Of a stretch of 64,000 nt of DNA, positions 1-11,088 are shown piece by piece. The translations under genes were made by a program, and so were the position numbers. The stretch is taken from contig JABAKD010000028.1 of NCBI GenBank assembly GCA_012845835.1, forward strand, positions 2,692,242 to 2,756,241. The letters run 5' to 3'. The notes under the pieces were generated by a model. That model saw nothing but the letters and a program-made list of their open reading frames with translations. It had not been told where the DNA came from and made no database searches. Position 1 is the stretch's first letter; the number at the start of each line of letters is the position of its first letter. Source of the stretch: Undaria pinnatifida. Taxonomy: Eukaryota > Sar > Phaeophyceae > Laminariales > Alariaceae.

Positions 1-425
1 CTTCCTTGCAACTTGTCTTTGTGCTGGCTTGCTTACCACGTTCTGCTTTCGCATTCATTGCGTTCGGTACTGCATGGTAACCAAATAACCTGACTGATTT
101 GCCCTCGTGTTTATCGCGGTTGGCAACTCATGGGCAAATCGCCTTGCTCGCTGTGTTTGCAATGAATGTGTGCCTCTGTCTCGGAGGTAGTCACCCTAGA
201 GCTCGTCTCTCTAGCAGGCATCGGCACGGACACTGGCTGTGCTGGATGTACCAGGTGGTAGAAATATCAGTTGAATATGAAGAACACACACTGCTGTACT
301 TTCGATAATAATGCGGTATCTTCTCTGTCTTGTTTGTGACCACAAAGCTCGTCCCTCTAGGAGGCATCGGCATGGACACTGGTCGTGCTGGATGTAAATG
401 GGTGAAAACAACAAACAACAGCAAA
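1..425 (+). repeat. Dispersed composite repeat R1, head part, cut by the window start
   Basis: The segment starts with the same head that recurs near 18.13 kb (TTCCTTGCA..., then CATT.CGTTCGG) and on the minus strand near 53.1 kb. It holds two copies of a 'GGCATCGGCACGGACACTGG...GCTGGATGTA' block at about 205-252 and 355-398. The block recurs near 3.4, 18.25, 25.6, 52.45 and 60.8 kb. No coding potential is convincing here. The 3' end grades into an AGC-rich simple repeat. Confidence 0.6.
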
Positions 426-487
426 CAGCAGCAGAAGAGCAGCAGAAGAGCAGCAGCAGCAAGCAGCAGCAGTAGCAGCAGCAGCAG
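418..487. repeat. AGC/CAA-rich simple repeat
   Basis: Degenerate (AGCAGC)n mixed with CAACAA. It follows the R1 head and gives long open frames by composition only. From 488 to 835 nothing else is recognisable. Confidence 0.7.
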
Positions 488-835
488 TTTACTGTTGGTT
501 TTTAATTAACACATATCAACCCACCAAAAATCAAAATCCGCCAGAGCGCCACAAACATTATCCGACAGGTGATCGTAATATTTTTACGTTTCGAGCCACC
601 CATGCATGCAGTGCTAACCCATATTTTGAAGTATGTACTCTGTATGTACGAAATACCGGTCGAAGGGTTCCCCCATGACGGGTTTCACCCCAGTGACGTC
701 ATTATGACATCATTAGGGCACCCTCGAGCCATCCCACGGTGGTACATGTAGCGGTGCATCTCATCAGATTCTAACGAGTCCCTGCCAGGAGCTCCTTATT
801 ACATGAATGAGGAACTCAACATCTCAAACCCATGA

Positions 836-975
836 CGACCCAAAAAACCCATGGTCCTGCCGACGACGCCATTTGTTAAGGTATTAGTCTAGTGGGGTAT
901 TTTTCGTCGGTTTGATCACTTACTTGCAAAAGGGTAACCAATACTAGCTTACCCAAACTAAGCCTTATAACACCC
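836..975 (-). mobile_element. TRIM-type LTR retrotransposon, partial copy (one LTR plus adjoining internal end)
   Basis: About 85-90 bp match the terminal repeat of the whole copies at 2022-2405 and 10731-11088 in the opposite orientation. It is preceded by the same internal end containing the primer-binding-like 'GCCGACGACGCCA'. Only one end of the element is present, so it is a fragment. It is the most diverged of the four copies and probably the oldest. Confidence 0.7.
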
Positions 976-1182
976 GATACTACATGACTTCGAAGGCATT
1001 CGTTCGCACAACCCAACCCAACAACCCGACCAAGCTTCAATGCTTTCGTCCTATTCCTAAAACAATATCTACTACGCACTCGTAAAATTACTTGACTCAT
1101 GACTAACCCCTAGTTCCTCACATGAGGAGCCCAATTGGCCAGGGACTTCTTGGCGCAATCATACAACTGCAACCCCTACCTA

Positions 1183-1332
1183 CCTACCTACCACCGTGGG
1201 CTGACTCGGTGCAATTCGACCGGTATATCGTATGGGCTAGGGTTAGTTACCCCTACCTACCTACCACCGTGGAATTACTCGGTGCAGTTCGACCGGTATT
1301 ATTTTGTATGCGTTAGGATTAGTTAGGGTTAG
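1183..1332. repeat. Tandem duplication, 2 x about 75 bp, ending in telomere-like TTAGGG units
   Basis: Two consecutive units share 'CTACCTACCTACCACCGTGG' and 'TCGGTGCA.TTCGACCGGTAT'. The second runs into 'GTTAGGGTTAGGGTTGG'. The TTAGGG units resemble telomeric sequence but are only about three repeats long. From 1333 to 2021 there are only C-rich and T-rich low-complexity tracts. Confidence 0.75.
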
Positions 1333-2021
1333 GGTTGGTTCCATGCTTTCAAAAATCCCAACAATAATGTCAGTAAATCCCATCTCATTTATTTTATTGT
1401 CTTCAAGTAAGTGTCAATCAACACTTCCCCCCCCCCACCCCCCCCCCACCTCTCCCCTTCCCCGCCGCCCCCACCATCGCCTACTACTACTATTAAATAT
1501 CATTATTACGCGTTTCTATTCATTTATGAGACCTACCCCCCCCCTTTTTTTTACCTGCCCCCTTCCCCTCACCGGTCATACGACTGACTGCAGGATAAAG
1601 TATACATATACTTCCTCTGTGCCATAGGCAAAGGTCCTTATGATTACACAGGACCCTTCGCCGTGTCCGACGCCGTAGACGACATTTTGCGGGAAATATT
1701 TGGTGTCTTTTTAGCTGAAGCCCGTTTTTAATTTGTGTTTTTTTTTGCACGCACCACGCCCTGCATGGATGCATTCATGATGCCCGAAAAAAATCAGTCT
1801 GCCACAAAAAAAGACCGTACTTAGCCCCGTTTCCAGGGGCAAAAAGTTGTCGGAAAAAAAATAAATAAACTAAACTAAATCGTTAACCAATCGTCCTCGC
1901 CGTCACTGGTGGGCGATGCTAGGTCGGTAGGTAGTCCCACGCCTTCGTGAAGGCCTCCTGATTCATATTTTACCACCCTTTCTAACGCCCCTCCCTGCCC
2001 ACTGCCACGTCGTCACCCCGG

Positions 2022-2405
2022 TGTTATAAGGCTTAGTTTGGGTAAGCTATTGGTTAACCTTTTGCAAGTGGTCAAACGGACTACTACCCCACTAATGATC
2101 TTAACAAATGGCGTCGTCGGCAGGACCATGGGTTTTTTGGGTCGTGGGTTCGATCCCCACCATCCACAATAATGAACTTTTGAGATTTTCCCCATGTCGA
2201 ACTTGAAAAATACTCTCCTCCTTGGTATACCCAGGAAATGAAACGGCTTGGATATTGACAGGTCCGCCCGTATATCCGGCCGACCTGCTATTACGACGTT
2301 TCAGGGAGGGAGAGTGTTAAAAGTTAAAAGGCTTTGTTTGGGTAAGCTATTGGTTAACCTTTTGCAAGTGGTCGAACGGACTAATACCCCACTAATACCT
2401 TAACA
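2022..2405 (+). mobile_element. TRIM-type non-autonomous LTR retrotransposon, structurally whole
   Basis: A 384-bp element with direct terminal repeats at 2022-2106 and 2315-2405, both starting TGTTA and ending TTAACA (TG...CA ends). A purine tract (CAGGGAGGGAGAG) lies directly before the 3' repeat. 'TGGCGTCGTCGGCA', directly after the 5' repeat, could pair with a tRNA CCA end. The internal part has no ORF and carries a tRNA T-arm-like 'GGGTTCGATCCCC'. The flanks share CCGG as a possible 4-bp target duplication. It looks whole as a TRIM. The two terminal repeats have diverged moderately, so it is not very recent. Confidence 0.8.
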
Positions 2406-2689
2406 CCGGCATACTCCCCGCTAAAGTTGTTATCGCCCATCTTACGGAATGTTTGGTCGTACGGCTCTGCCAAACCCGCCAAAATTTCCCAATTCTCGAC
2501 CCACTAATTATTAGCAAGCACGGCTCGATTTTTTAGTTTTATTTTATTTTATGAGTACTCAGTGGCACCAAATCTACTCGTAGTTTTTTTCAACAAATCT
2601 AAATATGGCATCGGGGGCACCTCCATTGGCGAGATGTGATCTGCCCCTTATAAGGACCTTTACTTATGGCACAGAGGAAGTAAATATTA

Positions 2690-2985
2690 TGTTAATCTGT
2701 CGCTGGTGGCGCATTCCACAGCCGTCAGATTTTGTCCCCCTCGAAAGCGTTTTTTTTTATAGTTTCCGTGTACAGATTGACTAATAACATCACCCTGTTG
2801 ACCCTCTGGTACAAGCTAATTCGAAGGGGAGTCGCCGACCTACATCCTTAATGAGGACGACGCAGACTCGGTAATACGCGAGATCGGAGTATCACACGAC
2901 AGCTTGCAAACAAGATGAGTTTCGACGAGATCTTCGATCTCACAGCTGGAGGGGGACTGTATTTATATTTTTTCATATCATAATA
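2690..2985 (-). repeat. Dispersed repeat R1, body segment
   Basis: Minus-strand copy of the R1 body: 'CAGCTGGAG...', 'GATCTTCGATCTCACAGCTG', the 'GCTTGCAAACAAGATGAGTTTCG' core and the 'CTGTCAGATTTTGTCCCCCTC' block. The closest relatives are at 7010-7570, 18300-18720 and 52530-53030. No protein is encoded. Confidence 0.65.
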
Positions 2986-3329
2986 ATATGAGAATCAACT
3001 CCGCGTCGATGACGGCAACAACTATGTATGTGGGCCATGACCCACCATGACGATCGGAATTCGAATACGATTCCAATCATACCGCAACTCGTATTTTCTT
3101 TCTTGTTGCCGTGACAGCGTCGCAGCCCACATTATTCGTATCGTACGGAGTATGTATCATATCATACCACCAGCAATTTAAAGCACGAGTTCTGCGTGGT
3201 TGCAAGCCACGACGCCGCACATATAACAAGCAATATGAGGTCCTCCAATCTAATATCCGGATAAATGATCATTTATGTGTTCATGTTAGGTGTTTGCTAT
3301 CGATGTGTTTATGTGCGTGTTCATCACAT

Positions 3330-3740
3330 TATTAAACTGAGTTTTCCACCGAGTTTTTCCACCCATCTACATCCAGCACAACCGGTGTCCATGCCGATGC
3401 CTTCTCCTAGAGAAGCAAGCTCAATCAAGCTCTGTGGTGACAAGCTATGAGACAGAGATACACATTGCAAATACAGCAAGGTGATACTTGTATGGTCATG
3501 AAATGAACCGACATGAACATGCGGGCAAAAAGAGAATGAAAGCCAGCACACCAGACTATTTGCCTCAACATGGAAGAGAAAGGAAAAAATAGAACGATAA
3601 TAATATAGACTATACCAGATAGTAAATAGAGAAGAAAAAACAAAAAATGGCAAAAACAATTGAAAACCGAGAGGGAAGCAGGACGGCACGAGAACCATGA
3701 AAAAAAAAGACACAACAACAAATAGCCAGCCAGCAACACA
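3330..3740 (-). repeat. Dispersed repeat R1, block plus A-rich flank
   Basis: Contains the reverse of the 'CGGACACTGG...GCTGGATGTA' block at 3358-3420. The A-rich flank that follows is shared with 53040-53300 (CCAGACTAT..., GCCAGCCAGCAACA). The two R1 copies therefore share a longer arrangement, but its full-length structure cannot be fixed from this window. Confidence 0.5.
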
Positions 3741-3774
3741 GAGTTAATGTGAGAACAACAACAACATACATACC

Positions 3775-4100
3775 GGTCGCCCGGTGGCGTATCAGGTTAT
3801 CCTCGAGCCTGGTATAGGTCAGCTTCGTGAGTTCGAGCCCCGCCGAGCGCATACTCGTGTAATATTCGTTGGGACTTTTTCTTGAGCACAAATTGACTAT
3901 TAATAGCGGAAAGCGCGAGAGCGTGAGTTAGCAACACTCGACGAAAAATTGAAGGCAAGTACCGGGGGGAAGAAGGGTCGACACCTGTGACCACGGCTTG
4001 TCCAGAAGCTGGAAAGTAGAAGTGTGAGAAAAAAGCTTTATTTTTCCCCATCCGCCGAAGGATAAAAAAAAAAAAAAAAAAAAGTGAGAAAAAAAAAAAA
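3775..4100 (+). mobile_element. tRNA-derived SINE, tail type 2
   Basis: The head at 3775-3850 looks like a tRNA: an A-box-like 'TGGCGTATCAGG' and a B-box-like 'GAGTTCGAGCCCC'. The body has 'GCGGAAAGCGCGAGAGCGTGAG' and the tail has 'TGTGACCACGGCTTGTCCAG' followed by poly-A (4069-4083). Related copies lie at 23600-23835, 27141-27375, 30069-30215, 39535-39580 and 62340-62600. This is one of the few copies that keeps its tRNA head. Confidence 0.75.
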
Positions 4101-4132
4101 TACAGGCCGTAACCATCGCCCCCGTACCCTAC

Positions 4133-4521
4133 TGTCAAGGTATTAGTGGGGTATTAGTCCGTTTGACCACTTGCAAAAGGTTAACCAATAGCTTACCCAA
4201 ACTACGATCGTAAGCCTCATAACTTATAACGCTAATTCCCCTTGAAACGGCGGGATAGCGCGTCGGCCGGATATACGGGCGGCCCTGTCAATATCCAAGC
4301 GGTTTCATTTCCTGGGTATACCGGGGAGAGTGTTTTTCAAGTTCGACATGGGGAAAGTCTGAAAAAGTTTATTCGTGGATGTGGGACTCGAACCCACGAC
4401 CCCCCCAAAAAACATGGTCTGTCGACGACGCCATTTGTTAAGGTATTAGCGGGGTATTAGTCCGTTTGACCACTTGCAAAAAAGGTCAACCAATAGCTTA
4501 CCCAAACTAAGCCTTACAACA
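4133..4521 (-). mobile_element. TRIM-type LTR retrotransposon, structurally complete, more diverged
   Basis: Same family as 2022-2405 in the opposite orientation. Terminal repeats lie at about 4133-4230 and 4437-4521, with the tRNA-like internal arm (GGGACTCGAACCCACGA) between. The terminal repeats differ by several indels and no matching target duplication is visible. It therefore appears old, although all the parts are present. Confidence 0.75.
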
Positions 4522-4765
4522 TTATTATTTTAAAACGAAGCTAAATCATGTTCAAACGGTAGACGCGAACCTAGAAACAGGCAAGGGCAAGACGAAGAGG
4601 AAGTAAGAAAACATCAAAAAAAGATAAATGCACAACAAGATACCGTTTTTTTTTTCGTTCTTTTCTACCTGTAAAAGTAAAACAAAAAACAAAAAAAACA
4701 CGCCTCCTTCGTACGATAGAAGCATCACTTTTTTGCTGGAATATTTCCTGAACGACGAGTCGGTC

Positions 4766-4857
4766 CTTAACCCCTTCAGAACCCTAAAACCCCTCCCTAT
4801 ACTGATTCCAAGAAATTTCCCCCGAAGACGGGTTTCCAATAGTAAAGGCGTTAATGT
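4766..4857. mobile_element. Small MITE with TTAA ends (piggyBac-like signature)
   Basis: About 85 bp between two TTAA sites, with inverted termini CCCCTTCA.../...AAAGG.G. Other copies are at 44299-44392, 61556-61648 and 62926-63005, sharing 'AACCCCTCCCTATACT' and 'GGGTTTCCA'. TTAA target sites and CCCTT-type termini are known for piggyBac elements. Assignment to that superfamily is an inference, because nothing is encoded. Confidence 0.6.
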
Positions 4858-5460
4858 TGTGGTGTTGCCGTGGGAGCCTAACAAGGCGTAAGATATTTGA
4901 TGGGACACATACTACGACGGCTGGATATAAAAGGGTTTCACATGCCTTTGAAGGTACGTGCGTATAATAGGAAAAAGGGGATGATGCTTTTGCCTTGCGG
5001 AATCGCACGCTGTTTGTTCAGTTCGTCTGTGGCATGTGTGGAACTAATAATACAAGAAGAAGAGCGTATCGAGTACAAGTGACTGGCTAACGTGGAACTG
5101 CCTAGCAGAGAGACCCGCAAAGGGTGGCCCGTGTTTGTAACAACAGCCCCTTAATCTTAATGCGTTAGCATTAACCCCAACTCGTCGGACTTTCGTTGTT
5201 TTTCTTGCAGTTAGTATTTCTTGTTGAATACCTAGGCCATGGGCTTGTTCACCGGGCAGCACCTTTTTATTTCCTCCCGAACAAGGTTTTGCCTAAGAGG
5301 GGTATAGAGCTCCTCTATACCACTGGTCCAGCTCAGGTTAGCCTCAGAAAACAAATGGTGCACACACCTCTACCGGCGCATGCGTCTAATCCACACTATT
5401 TGCTACCTGGTACTAACTAAGTCAATGCACGCAAAATATAACAGTCCGCAGAAATGTCTG

Positions 5461-5765
5461 AGTGTACTCACCAGTACCTGGAGTACTTCGACCCGACATG
5501 GCTGAGTACTCGCCGGTGCCTGGAGTATTTCGGCCTGCAATGGCTGAGTACTCGGGAGTACTTCGACCTGAAATGACTGAGCACTCGCCAGTAGTACCTG
5601 GAGGAGTACTTCGACCTGAAATGACTGAATACTCGCCCGCACCTGCACGAGTACTTCGACCTGAAATGACTGCGTACTCGTGAGTACCTGGAGTACTTCG
5701 ACATGAAATGACTGAGTACTCCTGAGTACCTGGAGTACTTCGACCTGAAATGACTGGTACTGGGT
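5461..5765. repeat. Minisatellite, about 7 units of 36-54 bp
   Basis: Units read GAGTACYTGGAGTACTTCGA then CCTGAAATGACTGAGTACTC, with ScaI-like AGTACT palindromes throughout. Both strands are open in one frame because the units are near multiples of three. That explains the long low-complexity ORFs here better than a gene does. From 5766 to 6560 nothing is recognisable. Confidence 0.85.
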
Positions 5766-6567
5766 GGTACTACTGGTACTCTGAGGACCTTTTTTTTGGA
5801 AGATCCAATGCCCTAATCCCGCCGCATCATCTACGCTTCGAGGAGGCACACACATTCCTAATCCCGCCGCATGCCGGATTCACCAAGAAGAGAACACGGA
5901 ACGCGATCCTGGCGACAATCATATATTCTACTCTAATTCCAAGTAATCTGGCCCCGAAATGGGAATGCGGTCCTTAAGGGGTAGATATAACAGTAGGAGG
6001 GGGTTGTTTTCATTAACTCGCATAATCAAGTCCGTGGTCACAGGACAGGGGGTAGCTAGTAGGAGGCATCCTTATGTGAGAGCGCGACCTGCAGGAGACA
6101 TTCTGTGTCCCCGCCCAATACCCTTACAGCAGTACCCAATCACTGCTGTACAAAAACTGTTTCGTTTTTCGGGGCACATCACTTGGAAATAGAGTTGCTA
6201 ACAGACCATTTTTGCGGCGGTTCAAGAGTGGTAATCCAGTCGGCAATACTTTTTATACCTTTTTTTATACTTTTTAATAAAAAAATGAAAAACGTCAGAT
6301 GTGAGTATGATCGGTTGAATTACTGAAATTCAACTTTGCAACCTCTGTGGTACATTAGATCCGTATTTCATTTATGATACATGCTTGTATGGTATTTGTG
6401 AACTAAACCCACGAAATCTACGAAATGTTTGTTAATACACAGCAGTTGTTTCACAAATGTTGCAAAACTATCTATCTGGTGACTCTTCATAAAAAAAATA
6501 AAATTGATCGTTTATGCCAGCTGCTGTGAGTCCATCGGATTTGTACAGAAGAAGTACAGAAGAAGTC

Positions 6568-6935
6568 GGTCGCCCCGGTGGGCTATAAATGGTTATCCTC
6601 GAATACCATTCGCGTTAGTCCTTGAGTTCGATCCCCACCGTGGCGAGATATTGACTTTATTTTGAATTTAATGCGAAAAAAGTGTCAACTGCTGAGAGCC
6701 CCTAGCAGCGTGGGTAGGTACAATTCGACGCGCGTCGACAAGGGATGCTGGAAAAATGCCGAGTTATTCTCGCGATAAAAATGAAGGCACGCACCGTAGT
6801 GGCGAAGAGGGAGGAGGGCCCCTATGTGACCCCGGATCTGAGTTACTACTGGGAGGGAGGGCGAGAAGAGTACTCGTAGTTCGAGGATAACTTTGGGATA
6901 AAGAAGGAAAAAAAAGAAGAAAAAAAAAATCAAGG
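6568..6935 (+). mobile_element. tRNA-derived SINE, tail type 1, nearly full length
   Basis: The tRNA-like head at 6568-6650 has a B-box 'GAGTTCGATCCCCACCG'. The body contains 'AGCAGCGTGGGTAGGTACAATTCGACG', 'GATAAAAATGAAGGCACG' and a tail 'CGGATCTGAGTTACTACTGG', then A-rich sequence. A matching full-length copy lies inverted at 19295-19645. The head matches the type 2 SINEs and the tail does not, so head and tail have been exchanged within the family. Confidence 0.75.
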
Positions 6936-7009
6936 GTGCCTGACCGAAGATGCTCTTACATCGGGGTGCCCACAACGCCTGCGTAAATACGTACCAGGTA
7001 TACTATAAA

Positions 7010-7945
7010 AATAAAAATACGCTCCAGCTGTGAGATCGAAGATTTTGTCGAAACTCATCTTTGCAAGCTGTGTGTGATACTCCGATCGCGCGTTTTACGG
7101 GTTGTGTGTCCTCATTAAGGATATAGGTCCGCGACTCCCCTTGCAACTACAGTATAGCTATCAGGGTCAACAGGGTGATGTTAGTCAGTCTGTGCGCGGA
7201 AACTGTAAAGCCCGTTTTTGAGGGGGACAAAATCTGACAGCTGTGATGGAAATGCATCAGTTCATCAAGTGTATCCTGTAGTCGTATAACCGATGAGGGG
7301 AGGGCGGAGTTTTGAAGGGAGTGGGGGCATGGGTTTGAACAAGAGGAAGCGCGGGGGGCGGGGGGGGGAACTCAATCTGTGCGTGGAAACTATAAATCCT
7401 TGAAGGGGATAAACCTGACGGTTTTGGAAGGAATGCACCAGTTTATCATGTATATCCTGTAAGTCGTACAACCAGTGAGGAGAGGGCGGAGTGTTCGAGG
7501 GGGTGGGTGGGCGGGGGGGGGGGGGGGTTGGGGCAAAAGGGTTTTTAACAGCTTTAGGTCGCATAGATGTAGGGGATTGCTATACGCGTGGTGCTAGGTC
7601 TAGGCCATGGTGCGGGTCGTGGGGAAGGAGGGGGCGTTGGGGGGGGGGGGGGGGGGATTGAATTAGTGCAGCGGCATGGGTGACTCTAGAAAGATAATGA
7701 GGTGATTTCGATGATAGGTGGGGCGTTTGAGCAAGAGGGAGCGGGGGGAAAAAAAAGGGGGGGGGGGGAAGGGGATTTTTTTTTTTTTTTTTTGGGGGGG
7801 AAGGGGTTTGTAACAGGTTTAGGTCGCATATATGTAGGGGCTTGCTGTACGCGTGGTGCTAGGTCTAGACAATCGTGCGGGTGGTGGGGAAGGAGGGGGC
7901 GTTGGAGGGGGGGGGGGGGGGTTGGGGGGGGGAGGATCAAGTAAC
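7010..7945 (+). repeat. Dispersed repeat R1, long copy with internal tandem units and poly-G tracts
   Basis: Starts 'CTCCAGCTGTGAGATCGAAG', passes the core and the 'GGGGGACAAAATCTGACAGCTGTGA' block. A unit containing 'GTATCCTGTA.GTCGTA.AACC' plus 'GAGGGCGGAG' is then repeated about three times up to 7.9 kb. Long G runs (about 7515, 7643, 7767, 7908) separate the units. No protein is encoded; the frames seen are composition artefacts. From 7946 to 8940 nothing is recognisable. Confidence 0.65.
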
Positions 7946-8949
7946 GCTACGTCATGGATAGCTAGAAAGATAGTGACGTGATATCAATTGCGTAGAAGTG
8001 TTTATTACTTTGGCCGATTTCGATTTTGGGCGGGTCGTTTGAACAAGAGGGAACAGGAAAAAAAAGAGAAAAATATATATAACGATTCTTTTGTTTTAGG
8101 GGACAGGGATTTGGTCAGGAGTTATTTTCGTCTCGGCCTCAGTATGGAATTATCGAAACTGGAATTTCTCGGTCAAATCGTTTCGTTCGAGCGCCATTTT
8201 CGGGGGGCGGCTCCAACGCCCTCGCCCTGCCTTATCCGTTCCGCACCTCGATGTAAATGCGGATGGATGCTGGGCGAGACAAGCGAGAAGGGCGCAAAAA
8301 ATTGTATTTTGAACGGTACTCTCCAGTTATTCTTTGGATCTTGATGTATGGAGAGGTTGATAAAATAAAATTGGCAGGGCATTATTTCCAATTTGGCGTC
8401 GTATTTTGTCCCCCAAAAAATACCATTTACTGTAACCCCCCCCCTCCCCAAGGTACCGCGGTCTAGGTATCATATTAATAGTAGTGCATTTATTTATTGG
8501 ATTTCGGTAGGTACGTACGTACGTACATGGATATAGACGTGGCAAGCGCACGCATGACTAAAACGAGGAGGTAGTGTAGTTGTAGTAGTGATTACGAGTA
8601 CTGCGCCAGAAAAAAACACACAGCAGCATTACGAGTGGCTGCGTCCCCGGCCTCTAGGGCGTGGCAGTTCGGGCACATCGACACAGTTTGTACTCGTACA
8701 AGTAATATAGGTACGAGTAAGAGCACACACACTGAATGGTGATGATCTGTTTCACGCACGCTTCTTGTCTGACTTATAGCATGGATGAGGAGGGCGTACC
8801 AAAAAATAGGGGGATGAATTTCGACATAAAAAACAAGGGCAAAAATCGTTCCTGTTGTTAAGCTGCGCCACGCGAAGGTCGTACTCGTAGTAAGTAGTAG
8901 ACGGTATCCACGTAGTAAGAAACCAGTGGCATGCATTCGTCCCGGTATC

Positions 8950-9260
8950 TAAGGGTACGCGCGGTAATGGTCGGGTCGGGAAAATGTGGTCGAGTCGGAA
9001 CGGGTCGGGACGGGTTTGGGAATCCCAAGTGTATTTCGTTCCCGACCGCGACTTCCCGACCCCTTCCCGACCTCGGTCTCTGTTCCCGCCGTCTGCCGTC
9101 CCGACCTACGGGATTCTCGTTCCCGTCCCGACTGTTTCCCGTCCAGTCGTAATGTGTATTCCCGACTTTTCCCGTCCCGCCGCCCGCCTCAGTTGTTCCC
9201 ATCCAATCCCGACGTTTGCACAAAATTTCTCCCATCCCGCAACTCACTCAAGTGCCGGAT
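8950..9260. repeat. Degenerate minisatellite of TTCCCGACC / GGTCGGGA units
   Basis: Irregular repeats of a TCCCGACC octamer, G-rich on one side and C-rich after about 9030. The same motif fills 9650-10050 and, as GGGTCGGG, 21990-22190. Between 9261 and 9649 only poly-C and AT-rich sequence is seen. Confidence 0.75.
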
Positions 9261-9649
9261 GTTCCCATCCCATTTGCCATGGATTGTATCTTTTTCGCAT
9301 CACATGACTATGGATGCAACTGGATTGTTCCAATTTGGATTATTATTTCAACTTTGGATGCAAAACAGCTGCAGCAGTACAGTCGTAGGTATGTAGAGAA
9401 GATTGTCCATTTCATTAGTTTGAACTTTGTTAATCTCCCCCCCCCCCCGCCATTTTGTGTTTTTTTCATCAAGTTCAGCTATGAGTCGATAAATCAGTGC
9501 TCGAAGCTTTTTTGAAGAATAAAAAGAAAGAAAAATGTACAAAATAGTTTTTTTGTTAGTTTTTTACAACAACAAAGAAGGCGGCGAAAGTTCGTTTGAG
9601 CATTTGACGAATAGCACTCGGCATAAATTTCCTCTTTTCAACCGTTGCC

Positions 9650-10050
9650 TCCAGCCCGCGTTCCCGATCGTGTTCCCAACCTTTCCGGACTGCATCTCCC
9701 GGCCATACCCTGATTACGTTCCCGACCGATTTCCCGAGTGTTTTTCCCGACCGTTTTCCCCATTTTGTTCCCGACCGATTCTCGACTATGTTCCCGACCT
9801 ATTTTCCGACTATGTTCCCGACCGGTTTCCCGACAATGTACCCGACCGAGTTCCCGACCTGTTCCCGATCTGTTCCCGACCCGTTCCATGATCCCATCCT
9901 GTCCCGTCCCGCCACGAAATCGTGGGCTCCCGTTCCGTCCCGTCAATCAAACGGCTTCCCGCCTTTCCGTTCCATTCGCGTCCCGCGGTAAGCAAACGGG
10001 AACCTTTTCCCATACCGTCGCTCGAGTTGTGCCAGTCTTTCAGTCCCATT
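9650..10050. repeat. Degenerate minisatellite of TTCCCGACC units
   Basis: About 25 imperfect copies of GTTCCCGACC with T/A-rich spacers. Translations give Phe-Pro-Thr or Ser-Arg-Pro repeats and are not credible proteins. From 10051 to 10730 no gene is recognised. Confidence 0.8.
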
Positions 10051-10730
10051 TATAATATATTATGCCGTTTTTCTTCGAACACCTCATACTTGCTTGAAAT
10101 TGTGCTTATAACCGGGGGGGCCTGAATCCTGGATACAAATCGCTCTAATTCGTCCATTTACATTGCGTTTGGTGCTGTTGCTGCTGTTCAAGTGTTTATC
10201 TCATCCTCGTTTTGAGCGTGCTTGCTCGGCACGCCAACCTGATATAGGCTTATAATCGTTTTGTCGTGCGACCCATCATGCAAATAGCTGGTCAAATTGC
10301 GTTTGCAGTGCAAATGTTTGCCGTATACTGAAGTATGGGAGAAAACCCGAGTCGGTCGAAACATTTGTGAGCTTATTGGGTCCAAGCCTACCAGCCAATC
10401 ACGAATAAGCCAACGGAGTCGGGGTTGACACGCCTTGCAGGGAGGTATCGACCCGGGAGATCATTGTTATAGTTCCCGCATTGTTGGAGTTGTAGAGATT
10501 CGGAGGATTTCTGAACCGGGGATGGGGCCCTATCTCTCCCGTGTGCGACGGAACTGCCCCCCATTGGTTGGTGAGCCTCTATCATCCTCCTAGGGTGGGA
10601 CGGCGCCGTGGAGCTCGAACCAATCAGCGATTTTATCCAAAGGAGTTGGGGTTTCCACATCGTGAGGGGCGGTGACGACCCGAAAGAACTCGGTTTTATT
10701 CCCCGGTTTGTCTAACTTATAGAGATATAG

Positions 10731-11088
10731 TGTTAAGGTAATAGTGGGGTATTAGTCCGTTTGACCACTTGCAAAAGGTTAACCGATAGCTTACCCAAAC
10801 TAAGCCTTATACACTTTCCCCCCCTGGAACGGCGGGATATCAGGTCGGCCGGATATACGGGCGGACCTGTTATTTATCCAAGCCGTTTCATTTCCTGGGT
10901 ATACCCGGGAGAGTATTTTTCAAGTTCGACATGGGGAAAATCTGAAAAGTTTATTATTGTGGATGGTGGGGATCAAAAACCATGGTCTGTCGACGACGCC
11001 ATTTGTTAAGGACTTTAGTGGGGTATTAGTCCGTTTGACCACTTGCAAAAGGTTAACCGATAGCTTACCCAAACTAAGCCTTATAACA
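10731..11088 (-). mobile_element. TRIM-type LTR retrotransposon, structurally whole, with 5-bp target duplication
   Basis: A 358-bp element, minus orientation, with terminal repeats at about 10731-10814 and 11008-11088. Flanking TATAG is present on both sides (10726-10730 and 11089-11093), the 5-bp duplication expected of an LTR-element integrase. A purine tract (on the minus strand, CCAGGGGGGGAAAG) abuts the 3' repeat. It encodes nothing, as TRIMs do. The terminal repeats are very similar, so it is probably the youngest copy in the window. From 11089 to 12232 no gene is established. Confidence 0.85.

Noticed and set aside
3775-3850. Possible tRNA gene
   Set aside because: A- and B-box-like motifs are present, but the same segment heads several SINE copies and the cloverleaf is not intact.
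4376-4405. tRNA-like GGGACTCGAACCCACGA
   Set aside because: It is the T-arm-like internal part of a TRIM element. No complete cloverleaf can be drawn.
5403-5855. 150-codon minus-strand frame of QSFQVEVLQVL repeats
   Set aside because: Minisatellite with unit length near a multiple of three. No start context, no splice sites and no relatives.
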